A stretch of DNA of 64,000 nt from Scatophagus argus (GCF_020382885.2 NC_058501.1:13861501-13925500), one strand, 5' to 3'; positions 10,901 through 24,745 are shown, counted from the stretch's first letter. Translations and numbers: made by a program. Notes: generated from the letters alone by a model not told the origin.

Positions 10901-13900
10901 CTTTGTCCTGACAATACAAATGGACTAGGGTTTCAGCTTATTCTGCTGCTTTTCAAAAGGAAAAAGAAAGGAAGACATCAGCACAGGATTGGTGGCTCAG
11001 GTCACTCACTACAATAACGTTCCCCTTAAATATTGTCAGGGGAATACCCAATCCTTTAACGGTCCCTTACACACCAGTGACATATGTGGGACATCCTCCT
11101 ATTACATAAGGCAGATATGACATCTTCAAAATATTTATAAATTGCTCTACTTTAAAATGCTTTTGAGAATAAAACGTCTTTGAGCCAAAGACATGAAAAA
11201 CTAAACTTCTAACCTTACATGACATTCAAGATGATGACACAGTGATCCCAAGAAAACTCTCACCCAGACACAAAAACACAGGAGAGGTGAGCAAGTGTTT
11301 AGTGTTGAAATGCCGCAAAGTGACAGCTTGTTAGCTTCTTCCCATCTCCCCCTAAACGCAGAAAATCCCCGTTTAGAAAAACAGAGTATATTAGAACATA
11401 CGCTTTGTGTAAAAATGTGTAAATCACGTTAAGTCAGCCTGTGCAGACAGAGGAGGTAGTGAGGAAGTAATTGAGTTGGTTTCTATTTAGAGGGAGGCAC
11501 TACATTCCTGTCATTAAAGAGGCACACATCACAATGAGGAGAAGACACGCTGTCACTGGGTGCAGTCACACAGCACACGTGGGCTCACACAAACACACTG
11601 TTAGTTACTCTCAAGTTGACAAAAGTATCCAGCGAAACTTTGGTGGAGTGAATTTCTGGGAAGCACAAAAAAACCAGAAACGTTAGAGTACACTAAGAGG
11701 TAAGATCGTGAATCAGTTACAGCACGTTGTTGTAGTAGATCTACTTTTAGTCTCGTGTGTATATCTACTGTATAATCTGCTATATAAACAGACACACACA
11801 TATACCTCACATATGCACTATGTAAATACACACTCTTCTGTCTCCAAGTCACATAATGTTTGTGCCATGGCTGACCCTATAATTTCTGTTCCCCTGGCCT
11901 TTCCCACTGGGCTGGTTTCAATGTCAACGAGGGCTGATTTTCTCCTTTATGTCTCCTCTGCCCCCCCTCCCACCCCTTTTTTTTCCCTTTTCCTTCTTTT
12001 TAATTCTTACTTATCTAATTATGCCCAAACTGCAACACATGAGCTACAAAATGGTTCAAGCTGAAGGTCTCCAATCGGCACATGTCCAAGATGAAGGCAC
12101 GTCGGCCAACTGAGCCAGCAGGATGTCCTCTCAGTCCTGTATAATTTTGGCCAAGAAAGCGAGGCTCTAGCTCAGATTGTCATGGCATGGAGAGCCGTCA
12201 TGTTTTTAAGAACATAATAACATAAATGGAATTAAGTTGACAGAAGAGAGATGACAGGAAATGAGGGGGAATGACTTGCAAACAGAGGTCCCCCGACGCT
12301 TTCTGACTGGGAACACTGAGTTCTAGGTGGGCGACTTAACCCCTTCAGATTTGAGAATTTGAGATTATCAAGCAATGTTTAAAGTATTACATAAGTATTT
12401 AGTGTACAACTGCCATTTTGGGTGCAGCCTTGGTGTTACTTTAACTACAAAATCAACTACTCTTGAAAAGGCAGTTTCACAGTACTGACACAATGGATTC
12501 AATATAATGTCTTTCAAGAAAACTGGCACTGGAGCATTCAGCTACACACACGTGCTTATGATTTTGATAAAACAGACACTTAGACAATCAGCCTGGCCGA
12601 TTATCAGATGCCATATTCAGCATTTATCAGATTATTCATTATCATTATCAGTAATTGTAACTCAAAAATGTAGTTAAGTATCGCACTTGAATCAACTGTA
12701 CTTAGTTAACGTATATTCCATCAGTGGTCATTCTAAATTTTGTCACTAAGATTTTCATTTTTACTGCAAAAGCAAATCCTTTCAGTCATGATATCAGTCA
12801 TCGGTCTCAGAGAGTATTAATAATCACATTGGTCAATCCCTAATTACTATTAACAGAAAGGTGAGAAACACTGCTGACAAAAATCTATTTTGTTGATGAT
12901 ATCATCATCGCAATGCAAATTACAGTAGTTTGTAGTAAACACAGATAATAAACATAGCAACAGTTTGAAAGCAGATCGCAATAACGTTAGTGTGCAAATA
13001 CACATAGAATGTGCATAAAAAAACACAGCCTTTACAGTGTCTCGCACAGCCCATGAGACACTGTGTCTCAAAGTCCATGATTAAAAGCTGCACTGTGTGG
13101 TCCACGTTCTTGACTGCTGACAAGTCAAAATATCTTTTCCTGTTTGCCACAACATTACTATTCAGTATCTATCTTTTCATCAGTACCACAAGTATCTTCT
13201 GTATCTAATTCTGTATCACTAAATAAAAAACTGTGGTGTTATATAGAGAGATAAAACATTCATGTTTCTGACAAAGCTGACACTGAGGTGTAAAGATTCA
13301 AACTCGGAAAGGAAAAGGGAAAGAAATTCTTTCTCCTTCCGTCTATATTTTCCCCTCTTTATAAGTCTTGTATGGGAACACAGAACACGCGGTTCCTCTG
13401 TGGCCACTCGAGGAGACATCAGTGTTTGTGTTCCTGGTGATTTAGGTCAGGATCAAGCCCTACTGCACTGGGATAAACAGCAAATACCATGTTTCCTGGA
13501 GCCAAAACGTATGCTTAAATTTGTGGTGATTTAGTCCACAGTGCTGACGTCTCTGGGCTAAAGACAAAAATAAATCCATCTGTGAGCTCCATACGTTCTT
13601 ATCTTAAGCGTGTTCAGATTCGTATCAAGACAGCAGAAAAGTTCTGCGTCGTATAATGTCAGCTCTATTTGAACCACTATGTTTGCACAACAACATAAAT
13701 TAAAACTTTTCCTGTTGTTTTTCTATGAGCAAGCATAAGGTTTAAAATAGCTTCATTTACGTAGACATGTGGTAAACAATATTTATGTGATCTGAAAAAG
13801 CAGATAGGGCAGTCCCAGGGGTGGCACGCGATCTGATAAAGCTATCAAGGAAACAAATTAGTCTGATGACATGAGAGCTGCAGTTTCATCATTTTTCAAT

Positions 13901-14020
13901 GTCATATCTTACCGTAACTCTACAGATAAAAATATAAGACAGATTTAAGGAGGACGATGGATACAGTCATTGTTTGGATAAAGATGGAAAGATTTTCTCC
14001 ACTCATTTCACTCACATGTG

Positions 14021-14061
<41 letters not shown>

Positions 14062-17000
14062 CCAGCTAAACTTTACCCAGAACGCAGAGGAATTCACTGG
14101 AGGCTAAACTACACTTTAAATTAAAGCAAGATCAGATCAAGTACATGCTCTGTTGTAAAAAGATGGGAGGTCACTAGTGATGAACTGATACACACACACA
14201 CACACCAAACTGAGGAATGTGACACCTTGGTCCTACCTCACTTCATACCAACCTCACAGAGGCACACAGGCCACCCAACAACAGTTGTTATGAAAACTTT
14301 AAAACTTTAGTTTAACTTTTCATCCTCTTAAACTCTAGCATGATCTTGTTGTGACGAAAAAATACTGAATCACAGCATTGCAGAGTTAGTTTAATTCACA
14401 TAATGTCTATGTCTCATCTATATTATATATAAAATGTTTTAATGTAATTTCTTCATAACAACTAAGGAAATCCCTACAAAGTGGGTCTACAACTAATAAT
14501 TATTTTTTGGATTATGATTATTATTGTTAATATTTTCTCAGAAACAGTGAAAAATACCAAATTGAAGATCTGATGAACAACATGTTCGATTTAACACAAT
14601 CTAAGACTGAAAAAAGAAGCTAATTTTCACATTTGATAAACTGCAGCGTTGTTTAGTATTTCTCGATCATCAAATAAGAACATGTACCGCACATCCTTGC
14701 TCACATGAGAAATAAACGTTTACACAGGGCTAAAAAAAAAGCCATATCTCACTCACTGCATCTCCGTGTCTCAGTGGGATCCCCGGGTGAGATCACACTG
14801 AGGAAGTGTTGGGTACATGCTGACAAAAATGAGAAGATTTGCATTTTGGATGAATTTTTATACTTACAGGTCAGCTATGAACCGTGCAGAAGGAGAGTCC
14901 ATATAGGACAGAGTGAACGAGTCATCACCTTCCTTCTGTCCGCCTCACACAGTCTTGAGAACTCACATCACACCACCATCCAGGCTCACACAGGCTGAGC
15001 TACTGTCCCCTCTGCCCCCTTTTCAACCAGTCCCAGCAGGCGAGTGAAAACAGCCACTGGAAGCTCTGACTGAACTGTTCCCCTTCTTCTCACAGACAGA
15101 CACAGTGGTGCTGTTACACACTTTAGGCTCCAGGATTCAGATTGATTGCTGTGCCACACAAATGCACACAGCTACACAAACACCCACATAGCAGCCCAAC
15201 CCCCAACCTCCCACTGCCACACAGAGTGCACTTTACACTGAGACCCAAATCTGTATGGAGACATGCATACACTCCACTGACATACATCTAAAATATAATC
15301 CTGAGGTTTGTTTTCTGATGTCTTTGTCAGGAAAGAGATTTGTCTCCACGACCAGCGAGGTGCAGCTGTCCCACCAACAGCCTGACCATGTTCATGCTCT
15401 TTGGTGCTGGGAAGCACAGGAAGAGCCTGCCACCTGTCATAGCCGCCTAATGTACCTTAGTCCCCCGCTGTGTGGACGTCTCACTCCAACACAAAAGCCT
15501 GTGTTTTCTCTAAGCACGCGAGCACAGGTGGCTGGAGGAGGCAAGGTCGAGTTACAGCACGGGCTCCCACAGTTCAGACCATCAAGGAGTCAAGGAGAGG
15601 ACATGCTCAGTCTGAAGTGTACATACACCACAATATGTAGTGTGGACACGCAGTGAATACAGTGAAGTATGAGTTAAACTTACTCATGTAGAGCATAGGC
15701 TTTGGATGTTTTAATAAGTAATAAATCTCCAGTCGTCACGGTTTCCTCCTATTTAATGCCTAATCAAATTTAATCTGTACTGCAGAGCAGAAGAACAGAG
15801 AAGTCATGAAAAAAAACTTTCCTATCTTAAACACAGTGATGTTAGATTTTATTGTCCTTGCACAGACTTGCCTGGATACCCACGCACTATGAAATCTGTT
15901 CCGACAAGATTTTAAAAACATACATCCACTGAAATAATGTGGATTGATTTTAGTAAGTCATGTGGATTTTGTTTGTTTGAATTGTCACAACAACAGAAAC
16001 TTTCAGCCAAAGGGTAGCGTGTAGGTTGTACAATTACATTTTTGTTCATTGACTATCTGGGGCCCATACCATAATCTCTACTAATTAACTTACATTTCTG
16101 CTGTAAAAGATTCAAAATTCACTTCAAAGTATGAACAATTTCAACACTGTAAACTGTCAACAGTGATGTGAAATAGTGATCAGCAACAATAGTCCTTGAC
16201 TTTGCTTTGCTCTTACAGATTAAGTGCAATTTAAAATGACCGCTGCCTGACTTTAATGCTGATGTCCATATCCAAAGATGGAACAATGCCAGAGATCTGG
16301 CAGCAGTGAATAACAAAGACCACAAAGTCACAGACTCCACATCCCTACACACAATCTGAAATAATCCCAGCTAAAGCTATTCAATTGTTTTGAAAATCAG
16401 CACTCACCTCACACTGCTGCTCTCCTGCTTTGAAGTCTCCGACAACACATGGAGGAGTCCCAGGCTCTCTGGGCTCTGAGGGGCTGACAGCTGTCTAACC
16501 AGAGGAGAGGACCAGCCCCCAAGTCCTGGAGGAACCTGACATGTTCCATCAAATGCACTGCTTTGTTGACTGAGGAGAATCACAGTATTAAGGCTAGCCA
16601 GGCAGAAAGTTTCCCAGCCCCCGAGGCATCCCAATTCCTCGGCGGGGCGTAACCCAGTCGTTTTATCAGCACCCATCTCCCTCCTGTGTGTACACTGCGA
16701 GGGGAACCGAGAGCGGTGCAACTCTACTGCCCTGCCATGTCAACAAAGTCTAGATAACCTCACTTTACCTGTGCTTTCTGGCCCCCAATGTCCAAGTCTT
16801 TGTATTTTTAATGCATACAAAAGTTTTGATAAAGGGTTCTATTTTTTTTCCTTTACAAAAAACGTAATAGCATTTTCTGCTAATTTAAAAAAAAAAAAAT
16901 CACCTGCTCCCCTTCTAGCTGTCAGTAATAAAATTAAAGGATTAAAGACAAATGTTGAAATAAAGTGATCAACAGCATCACAGCCGTGTTGATCCATAGA

Positions 17001-20000
17001 GACAATGCAGTGCCTGTCAGAGCAAACGGCCTCCAGTGCTTCTGATGGCACCAGATGTCAGCTTGCATTGTTACATGGATTACTGGAGCCACTCAGCAAA
17101 CACCTCCAGGTGTGCATTCCACACCAGGAAGGGGAAAGGTGGGAGCCGAATCAATAAATAAAAAAAAATAAAATGCTGACTCATCTCTCCCTTGAACTCT
17201 GTGTGCCTGAACAGAAAAGAGAAACTCTTGGTGCTGGGTTAAGTTCTGGCACACTTGGCACACTCAACTGGTCAAGAGAATCTCCCCTTTGCTCTAAAAA
17301 TGGAATGTGCGCACCTTCACAGAGGTGGAGTGTGGTGCACTAGCACGTCGTTTACGTGGTCTAAGATGAAGGGAAGTGCGATGGGCGGCTAACCTTTGGT
17401 CTGAACTGTACACCTGGTCTCTGCAGGGTCTTTAATCTTTGGAGGAAGGAACAGAAATTAGAGGCCCCCCTCCTACGTCCCTCACTTTTGGCCAAACCAC
17501 CAAGGGGTGTGTAAACATTCACCACGAATGAATCACAGGCAGTCAAAGTATTGTGGTGCAAGTCAAGCTGAAGACCACGGTAGATTAATGCATGGACAGC
17601 GTGAAAATGCAGTATATGTATGTAGTGACTAACCACATAAAGACATAATTAGTTTCTGGATTGAATGAATTTGAATGAATGTTTTATGGCTGTTGTTCCA
17701 CAACAGTCTCCATTCTAGAGGATAGGAAGATAGATGAGCACACAAAGGTCAGATATTGTAAAATATCACTGCAGCTCAATTAAGCTTTTTTTTTTTTGGG
17801 ATAAGAAAATCGGGCACAGGCCATGTCCTCATTTCCAGTAAACCCGAGGATGTAAGACACACTGATAGCCATCACAGGACTCATTATAGGCCTCACTCTA
17901 AGTTTCTGCACCTGATAATCTGTAAAATACATGCACATCTGAGACGAGAGAGAGATGAGGAGGAAGAGGGAGAGACAGAGAGAAAGTTGAGGGGGGGTGT
18001 GACGACGATAGGGAGGGCGAGGTGTTTCCTGTTTCCATAGCTCTAATTATACCTGTCTCTAGAGGACAGGGCCTATCAGGAAGAGGAATTTTGTCATTGA
18101 GGTACTCCTCAATGACACAGTGCTGAGTTTCTATACTTTCTTATATATACTTAAACATATCAGGTTTTGATTGAAATTATTACATACATTAGCATGACAT
18201 GGAAAACAAAAAAATAGTCTGAAAGGACAATTAATAGCTTTACATATGAGTTAAAGTGAAAATTCCATGCAGGAGGGAAATATTATTTTTTACAATTCAT
18301 TCATAGTATTACATGAGAAAATTATTTACGCTGAGAAAAAATGTCCACCAGTTCTGTGAAATGACAGCGTGTTGCTCATTTTTAAAAAAGGAAAAAGAAT
18401 CGCAAAGTTTTTAAAAACAAACAGCAAATTTTCATGCTCATTACACTGATGTGGTGTTACGCTAACTGTTGGTGCATGGTGTTCTTTCGCAATTGAGAGC
18501 GCCTGTTTTTATATAAACTAAACCCTTCTCCATCTGCTAGTGAGTTGTTGTCAGAGTAATGATTCCTTCCTGTTTAAAGATGCCGTGGCGATAGACTCCT
18601 GAAATTATGTGGCTTTTGAAAGATGCTCAGTCTGAGGCAAAGGGTTTGCAGCTCCCAGAGATGTTTTTCACTGACATTTTGTAAGATCACCAAACAACAA
18701 CAACAAAAAAATCACAAGAAGGTCTACTACTGAGTTTACTGCCTCTCAACAGAACAAGCACACTGCCCTCCTCTGGTGAAAGATACTTCAAAACTTCACT
18801 TTCCTGGAGTTCACAATAGGACTAACACATGCACTTGACAGGCTGCCAGACTTTGTGTCTACTGTATTTCACAGCGAATTAGTGAAGACAGTAAATCTAA
18901 CAAATCACAATAGAGGTAGTTCCCATAAACTTCTGTGCTTGTGAACAGACCACAAAGTGAAGAATAGTAATAATCAGTTTGACAGCCCTGGTTTATAATC
19001 AGCCTTTGGTTCATCTATTAGTATGCAGAAGAGGAGAGGCAATCGGGGGGGGGGCTTTGCAAAACAGAACGATGAGGAGACTGAGAGAGAGCAGCCTGTG
19101 GGAGAAAGAGAGGAGTCTGAGCAGCCTTCATCCAGCAGCTCACCCTGCCTGGCAACCTCAACACCACACAGAGAATGTATACAGTGGCCTGCGGGCTGCT
19201 CCTGCTTACTCTCACCATTATGGATAATTGCTTACAAATACTGGAAAAACCAACAGCAAGAGGCGGATTTTGACTTTAAACTGTGCTGTTTGGATTCGGA
19301 CGAGCCTGCAGCAGCAGGGAGGTTTCACTCAAAGAAGAGCTGCATGTCGGAGCATTTTTTTCCCCCACCCGTCAATCGTAAAGAGTTGTCATAAACTGCA
19401 CTGGTGGCATTCACACCAATCCCTGAAAAGTAGTGTCCACATCTAAATAAACGGCCTTTAAACTATTGTCCGCACATGTTTATGGATTGTTGCGCATACA
19501 TGATAATGCATGCTAGATAATAAACATCTGGTTTGGCCAATAATGACCAATTTTGGTGTAAAACAGAAAAAAATAGCTTTATGCTTTCATACCAATACTC
19601 TCATCATTCAGAGGTTTACAAGGTTTGGTTTCAGTCGTCCAACACTTCCTCTCCCTCACGTGCACTTGATTATATTTGTCCAACAATATGGTTTTCACCC
19701 CCAGCAGAGAAAACTGTTGTCGATGTACTGAATCAGACTCAAATTAGAACAGCAAGAACAACAGTCTTCGTCTTTTGTGTCACACTTGAGAGTCAGAATT
19801 AGTGAACCATTTTCCCTCCAGATTCAACTCTGCTCAGTTTAGGGCTTAATCAAGTGGAAATTGGGAATAGGGGGTTGTGGGGGTGGACAGGGTTGGGGTG
19901 CAGGGTAGAATGGAGCAATTGTTCAGATAAAGGCCTCATGTTGAGTCTGCTTTGATGTTGCTCTGGGGGGATATGCTGGGATTTTACAGTAGCATTTCAC

Positions 20001-20600
20001 TCCATTACTTTTTGCTCATCGCTGGCATAAAAACTGCAGTCTGCTGAGATGATGCAAAATGTGTGTCAGAGTTGACATATCGGTGCTCTTTAATTTTTAA
20101 CCAAATACTTTTAAAGACTATTGCAGTCATTTAGGCCTTATATTTAAGTAGCATGCAAAGGATCAGTGTCACATTTCTTGTATTTGATATTTCTAAAAAA
20201 AAAAATTGAAAAAAAATTGAAAAAAAAAAATGTTTTACTTACGTGGACACCCAACAATATCAACATTCAAGTGAGTTTCCCCTCCGTTTGCCCCACACGT
20301 ATACAAGCAGACAGGCTCCCACTGATCTATTATGTTGCAAAGCCTTTCTCATGCATGTCTTGAATGAAAGCCAGCGTATCGATGGGCTGAGGATAATCAC
20401 GTTTTCCTGAGGCAGGCTAAGCTGCACTAAATAAGCCGCACAGCGAAAAAAGGTGGGTCGAACTAAACTGTTGTATATTGGGAGAAAAGCTGGAGTGCCC
20501 CCACCCCTACAAAAAAAAAACAAAACAAATTTCTCCTGCTTTGTATGCAGAAATAGAAATGGTGACAAAAACTGGGTAAACTTGGGCCAGCCTTCAAAGT
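10901..20600. other. Non-coding stretch between PLEKHG4B-like promoter and CpG block
   Basis: No coding exon was recognised on either strand. It contains a long (CA)n microsatellite at 14022-14060, a shorter one near 14190-14206 and a perfect 11-bp hairpin at 18092-18117. Three minus-strand donor-like sites, ending exons at 14868 (GTAAGTA), 16408 (GTGAGTG) and 20243 (GTAAGTA), could belong to untranslated upstream exons of the PLEKHG4B-like gene. This is inference only. Confidence 0.5.
14022..14060. repeat. (CA)n microsatellite
   Basis: About nineteen uninterrupted CA units, the longest dinucleotide repeat in the window. Confidence 0.97.
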
Positions 20601-20639
20601 GTGAACAACTGAAAACCGAATCAGAGTTTAGGACGTCGC

Positions 20640-21130
20640 TTGTTTCTCGTGTGTTTGGACGCCATAACTTCTCCTACCTCTCGGTTTTGTCCTTCAGCAG
20701 GTGCACTTGGCACATTTCAGAGATGCTGCGGCGTCCTGTCTCCAGAAACCGTCTCCTCTCCGCTCCCCCACTTGTTGTTGAATCAAGGAGCCCCCCATGT
20801 AGGAACTTGGTCCGCGAAATTGCACAAAATGCAGCGACAAATACCGAGAAAATATGAGCTGTTTTACTGTCAGGGTCTATTCTCCTTATCCACTTTGGGT
20901 GGAAGTTGGGTAGTTGTCAGAGTTGGTGCAGGTTCTCCAAGGCGCACAAAGTGGATATTTGCATTAGGCCGACCCTCCCCTCGCCTTTCATAGCTGCCAT
21001 TGTTTGTCTCAGTCGGGGCTCGGATTCAGTCCTTCCCTAAATCCCTGACGACCGGAGCAGGGAATGCTGCTTTCTCTGAGCCGGCCTGGCAATTAACAAA
21101 GGCGCGCTGGTATGAAGCGACACAAAGAAA
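20640..21130. promoter_or_regulatory. CpG-enriched promoter-like block
   Basis: CpG dinucleotides are visibly denser than in flanking DNA (for example gcggcgtcc, gtccgcgaaa, ctcgcctttc, gacgaccgg, gccggcc, ggcgcgctgg). No open frame here is recognisable. Its position about 10 kb upstream of the first ATG of the PLEKHG4B-like gene, and the minus-strand donor at 20243, fit a distal promoter of that gene. A promoter of a non-coding RNA or an nkd2 3' element is also possible. Confidence 0.4.
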
Positions 21131-23360
21131 CGATTATACAGACAGTTTTATTCATAATACATGAAATAATCTGTCAAATAAGTGTAACTCAGCTGAGAAT
21201 TGTTTTACATTCTACTGTGGAAGCGTCCTGTCTTTACCGTTTTGCTTGACACTGACGGACTACTGCAACTTGTTGAGACTTGAGATTGACTGTTGCACGT
21301 GCGGTCACGTGAAACACGCACGTTCAGGAAGGTGACAGCTCAGTTTGCCCCCCTGATGGAGGTGACATGAGACACCTGAAAAAGCTGCATAAGGAGCACA
21401 GGAGGATTTCAACTTTAAGGCCCCTAGTGGCTCTTGATGTTCCTTTTTCCCACAGGAAGGAGACTGAATATACGTGTCACCATACATTCTAACTATATCC
21501 ACTTGTGGTATTTAGTTTCCATAAACTGCTCCTGTGGTTTCACAGCTGTCTGTCGTAAAACTGTCTTTAGTTAACTAATGACCTCAGACACAGCAACAAA
21601 ACAACCTCATCGCCACCAGGCAAATGTAGGGGCTGTTTTAGGAGCTTTTTGTTTTTTAGAAGCTGATGAAGATCATGTGATCTGATCAAAAACTCCAGAG
21701 CGGCAGCTAAACTGAGGTCATCAACCAAGAGAGAGAAAAAAAAAAGCCAGTCTGGGAGGAAAGGCAGCTTTGTGCTTTGCTGGTGGACAAACTGTGTTGT
21801 TTACACATGGATCAGACACTGTGTTTACCTTTATTTACACAGGGTAGGTTGGCTGAGCATGAGCATTTTTCTCCTGCATTTCCCATTTTGTTCAGTGTCT
21901 TAGCCTTGAGATGTATACTTCACATTAATATCAATTACTGTACTTTTAAATAGCTATATATATGTCTATGAAGTCCTAAATGCAAAATAAATCAGCCGGT
22001 CCACAACAAAAGCACCAGCGTCACAATCTTTTTGCAGTCTACTGTATGTACCATTGTGGCCTTTTGCTGTCACCTAGTGGCTGATTCAAATCAGTCGGAG
22101 ACAGTCTGGTGATCAGCTTCAGTGCCCCACATTCATGATTAACAATTGGATTATGGGGCAGTTTCAGAGGAAGCACAGCGACAAATAAAAATGTTCTTAT
22201 GATGGCTGAATTCCATTTAGCTGTGCCAGTTCTGAGGTCCTGTTACTGCACATGCTGGCACATGCTGGCACACATCATGTTAGTATTTAGATGTCAATTT
22301 AGTAACACCTCTTCTTTTCCCTCTATGACAAGTAAAGATTTCTGCTTTGGAAAAAATGCAGATTTCAGGTAGTTGGTCCTAAATTATTAGTTACTTGAGG
22401 CACTCTCTCAGATGATGTTTGTTCAATTAAATTATCACAAACTAATTGACACACGAGGGGCCAGATGCTGCTTGTACTAGGGTTACAGCAGATTATAATT
22501 GCTACCATGGGACCCCGGGCTTCCCTATGCGTGGCACACAAGACCCCCAGGGGGAAAGTTATTAGCCTACAGTATGAACCCTGTGGGTACATTCTGCACA
22601 GTCATGTGCTGAAGCTGTTTTCAAGTTACCAAAATACTTTGTTATGACCTCATACTGACTGATTGTTCACACTTTAAGGCCTTTTAGAAGATATAATCTG
22701 CCAAAACAACCAGTGTTGTGTTTACTCAGAGAATAAGAAAGAAGTGCAACAGGAAAGAGATGTGAGATCAGTCTCAGTTAAGGTCACCCCTGTGACCAGA
22801 CATCTTCATCACACATCATCTGGTAAAGAGTAAAAGTACTAAATTTGGTTGAGTGTGACTGATAGTTGCTCCTGTTCCCACATTATATTCAGAATCAGAA
22901 TCATCTTTATTGCCATTGTAAGTGAAGAGGTTTCCCATTACTAGGAATTTGTCTTAGTGATTGGTGATATTGATGTTGCTCTTAGTAATTTTGAGTTTTT
23001 CATTTATTGCTACTGTCTATCACTAAGCTTAAATTACTTGTAAGCCACTCATTGTTGTCCTTGTGATAATTAAAACAAAAGCATCACATGATAATACATT
23101 AATCATTTTACTTATCAAATGGCCATAAGTTCATAACAGACATTGTTCTAATTGAATCCATGATCTGAAATCCATAAACTTTGATTTTAATTTCCTCCCA
23201 TTAATTTGAAAGGGTGAGAAAGCCAAACTATTTATAATCAGGCTGAACAAATAACATCATACTGAGTGATTTTGTGCTGTTCTGTTTCTCTCCACATAGT
23301 GGCAGCAGATCCATCATAATTAGGTGTGTTATGAGCCGAAAAAACAAACTGTTGTTGCTA
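21131..23360. other. Intergenic stretch downstream of nkd2
   Basis: No gene was recognised. It includes a teleost dispersed-repeat copy at about 22888-22965, a short direct duplication gcacatgctg at about 22249-22270, and CACGTG-type E-box sequence around 21297-21320. Confidence 0.5.
22888..22965 (+). repeat. Teleost dispersed-repeat copy
   Basis: It starts cagaatcagaatcatcttta and continues through ttgccattgtaagtgaag and aggaatttgtcttagtgatt. This layout is the common fish element also seen in shorter form at 8960-9005. Confidence 0.65.
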
Positions 23361-24122
23361 TAATATAAATGAACTATATAATGTTTATTAAAATTTATAA
23401 AAGACAAAATACATATATGCATAATTATATCCATGATGAAATATGCATATACAGCATAATAATTATACAGTAAAATGTGTTTACATATATATTTTTATAC
23501 ATATAGCGAGATATTTTTGCATTAAAACTGGCAGTGGTGATTTCAACCCCCCCAACCCACCCCCCACCCTCCGAACAGGAAAACCCCTCAGTCCACATCA
23601 GGCCTCCCAGAGGAAGAAGCCTCTGTGAAAAGCTTGAGAGCAGCAGCACCTTTACACCTGAGATCCATGTTTCGGAAAGGTCTCACACAGAAAAATTCAC
23701 CTACTCTGACAAATAGCTTCCAGGGACTTCAACCAACAGCATCAGGAGGGAAAGGATGTTGCGTCAAAAGTCATCTGATCTGTTCCTTTCTGGCATCTGT
23801 ACCCTCACTGAACACGGGGAACGATATCGTAGCAGTCCCGACGGAAAATCTACAAAGACTTCAAAACTGTGCCACGCATCTTTTGTTATTACGCAATAAC
23901 TTCAGAAAAACATCCTTCCAGTCCAATTTCATCAGCCAACACACTGCACGATTCCTCAGTACATCTAATCTCAGGATATATCTGTATAGCTTGTGAGAGG
24001 AGAATAAAACGATCCTGGACAGAGTGTGACAAATTCCCGTGGGATGATATTAAGTCCTTCACACTGGTGTGGTTGGTTGTGGTTGGTCCTGTACAGTTTC
24101 AGTCACTGCACAACGTAGGCGG
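23360..24122 (-). other. nkd2: nkd2 3' untranslated region (probable)
   Basis: Between the stop codon and the first good minus-strand AATAAA (TTTATT on the plus strand at 23384-23389) lie about 740 nt without a conserved frame. The exact cleavage site is not visible. Confidence 0.55.
23384..23389 (-). terminator. Candidate nkd2 polyadenylation signal
   Basis: AATAAA on the minus strand about 735 nt after the nkd2 stop. It is the first canonical hexamer I found downstream of the stop. Confidence 0.5.
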
Positions 24123-24745
24123 TCATGTCTGATGGTAATGATGGTAGTGGTGGTGATGGTGGTGTTCGTGGTGATGGTGGTGCTCGTGGCGCTGGACCAC
24201 AGGAACCACAAACCCCGGGCTCCCAGTTGGACCAGATGCCTGCTCTCTCTCCAGGCTTGGCAGTACAGAGGGCACAGGAGGCTGCTGCTGGGTGTGGGAC
24301 TGAGGGGACAGCGGGGGTTTGGATGGGGACATGGCCTCTCGGGCTTTGGCCCTCAGGCGTTTGCTGTGACTGTATTGCAAAGGGTGCTGGTGGTGGCTGG
24401 AAGATTGGGCTTGGTGAGGCAAATGGTATACATCCTGACCCCCGTGTCCTGCTGCATTGCCACTGTGCAGCATGGTTTGCACAGGCGGGTGATAGCCATG
24501 ACATTTAGTGGATTTGCCACCTCCGCTGGCCCCATTATTCCCTCCGCCTCCCCTGTAGGTTCCTTTGGGGGATTTGAGGAACTGTGTACCCTTGCTTCGA
24601 GACTCTGTAGGGTTGTAGCTATCGCTGATGACCTGTGAACGGCGCTGGTGAACAACTTGGGCTTCTGGTTCCTGGGAACGGGAGCGGCTCTGGCTCTGGG
24701 AGCTTCGTCCATGAGCCTCCTGAGGTGGAAAGGGAGGGGTGGTTC
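24123..24745 (-). CDS. nkd2: nkd2 coding exon 10 with His-rich tail
   Basis: A 623-nt terminal coding exon with the TGA at 24125-24123. It includes SRSRSQEPEAQVVHQRRSQV and FLKSPKG, both NKD2 landmarks, then a Pro/Ser/Gln/His-rich linker and PVVQRHEHHHHHEHHHHHH-type tail. Open frames in the opposite strand across the CAT/GTG repeats are shadows of this His coding. Confidence 0.95.

Noticed and set aside
15255..15656. 133-codon plus-strand open frame
   Set aside because: No recognisable motif, no paired splice signals and no start context; chance is likely in a 10-kb non-coding stretch.
16404..16721. 105-codon minus-strand frame ending at a good donor
   Set aside because: As coding sequence it would end in phase 2 and not join the DAESLD exon in frame, and the coding exon at 10355 has a stop just before its ATG. 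Kept only as a possible untranslated exon.
20453..20993. Overlapping plus-strand open frames of 117-134 codons in the CpG block
   Set aside because: Composition is typical of CpG-rich untranslated DNA and no domain is recognisable; treated as promoter-like DNA.
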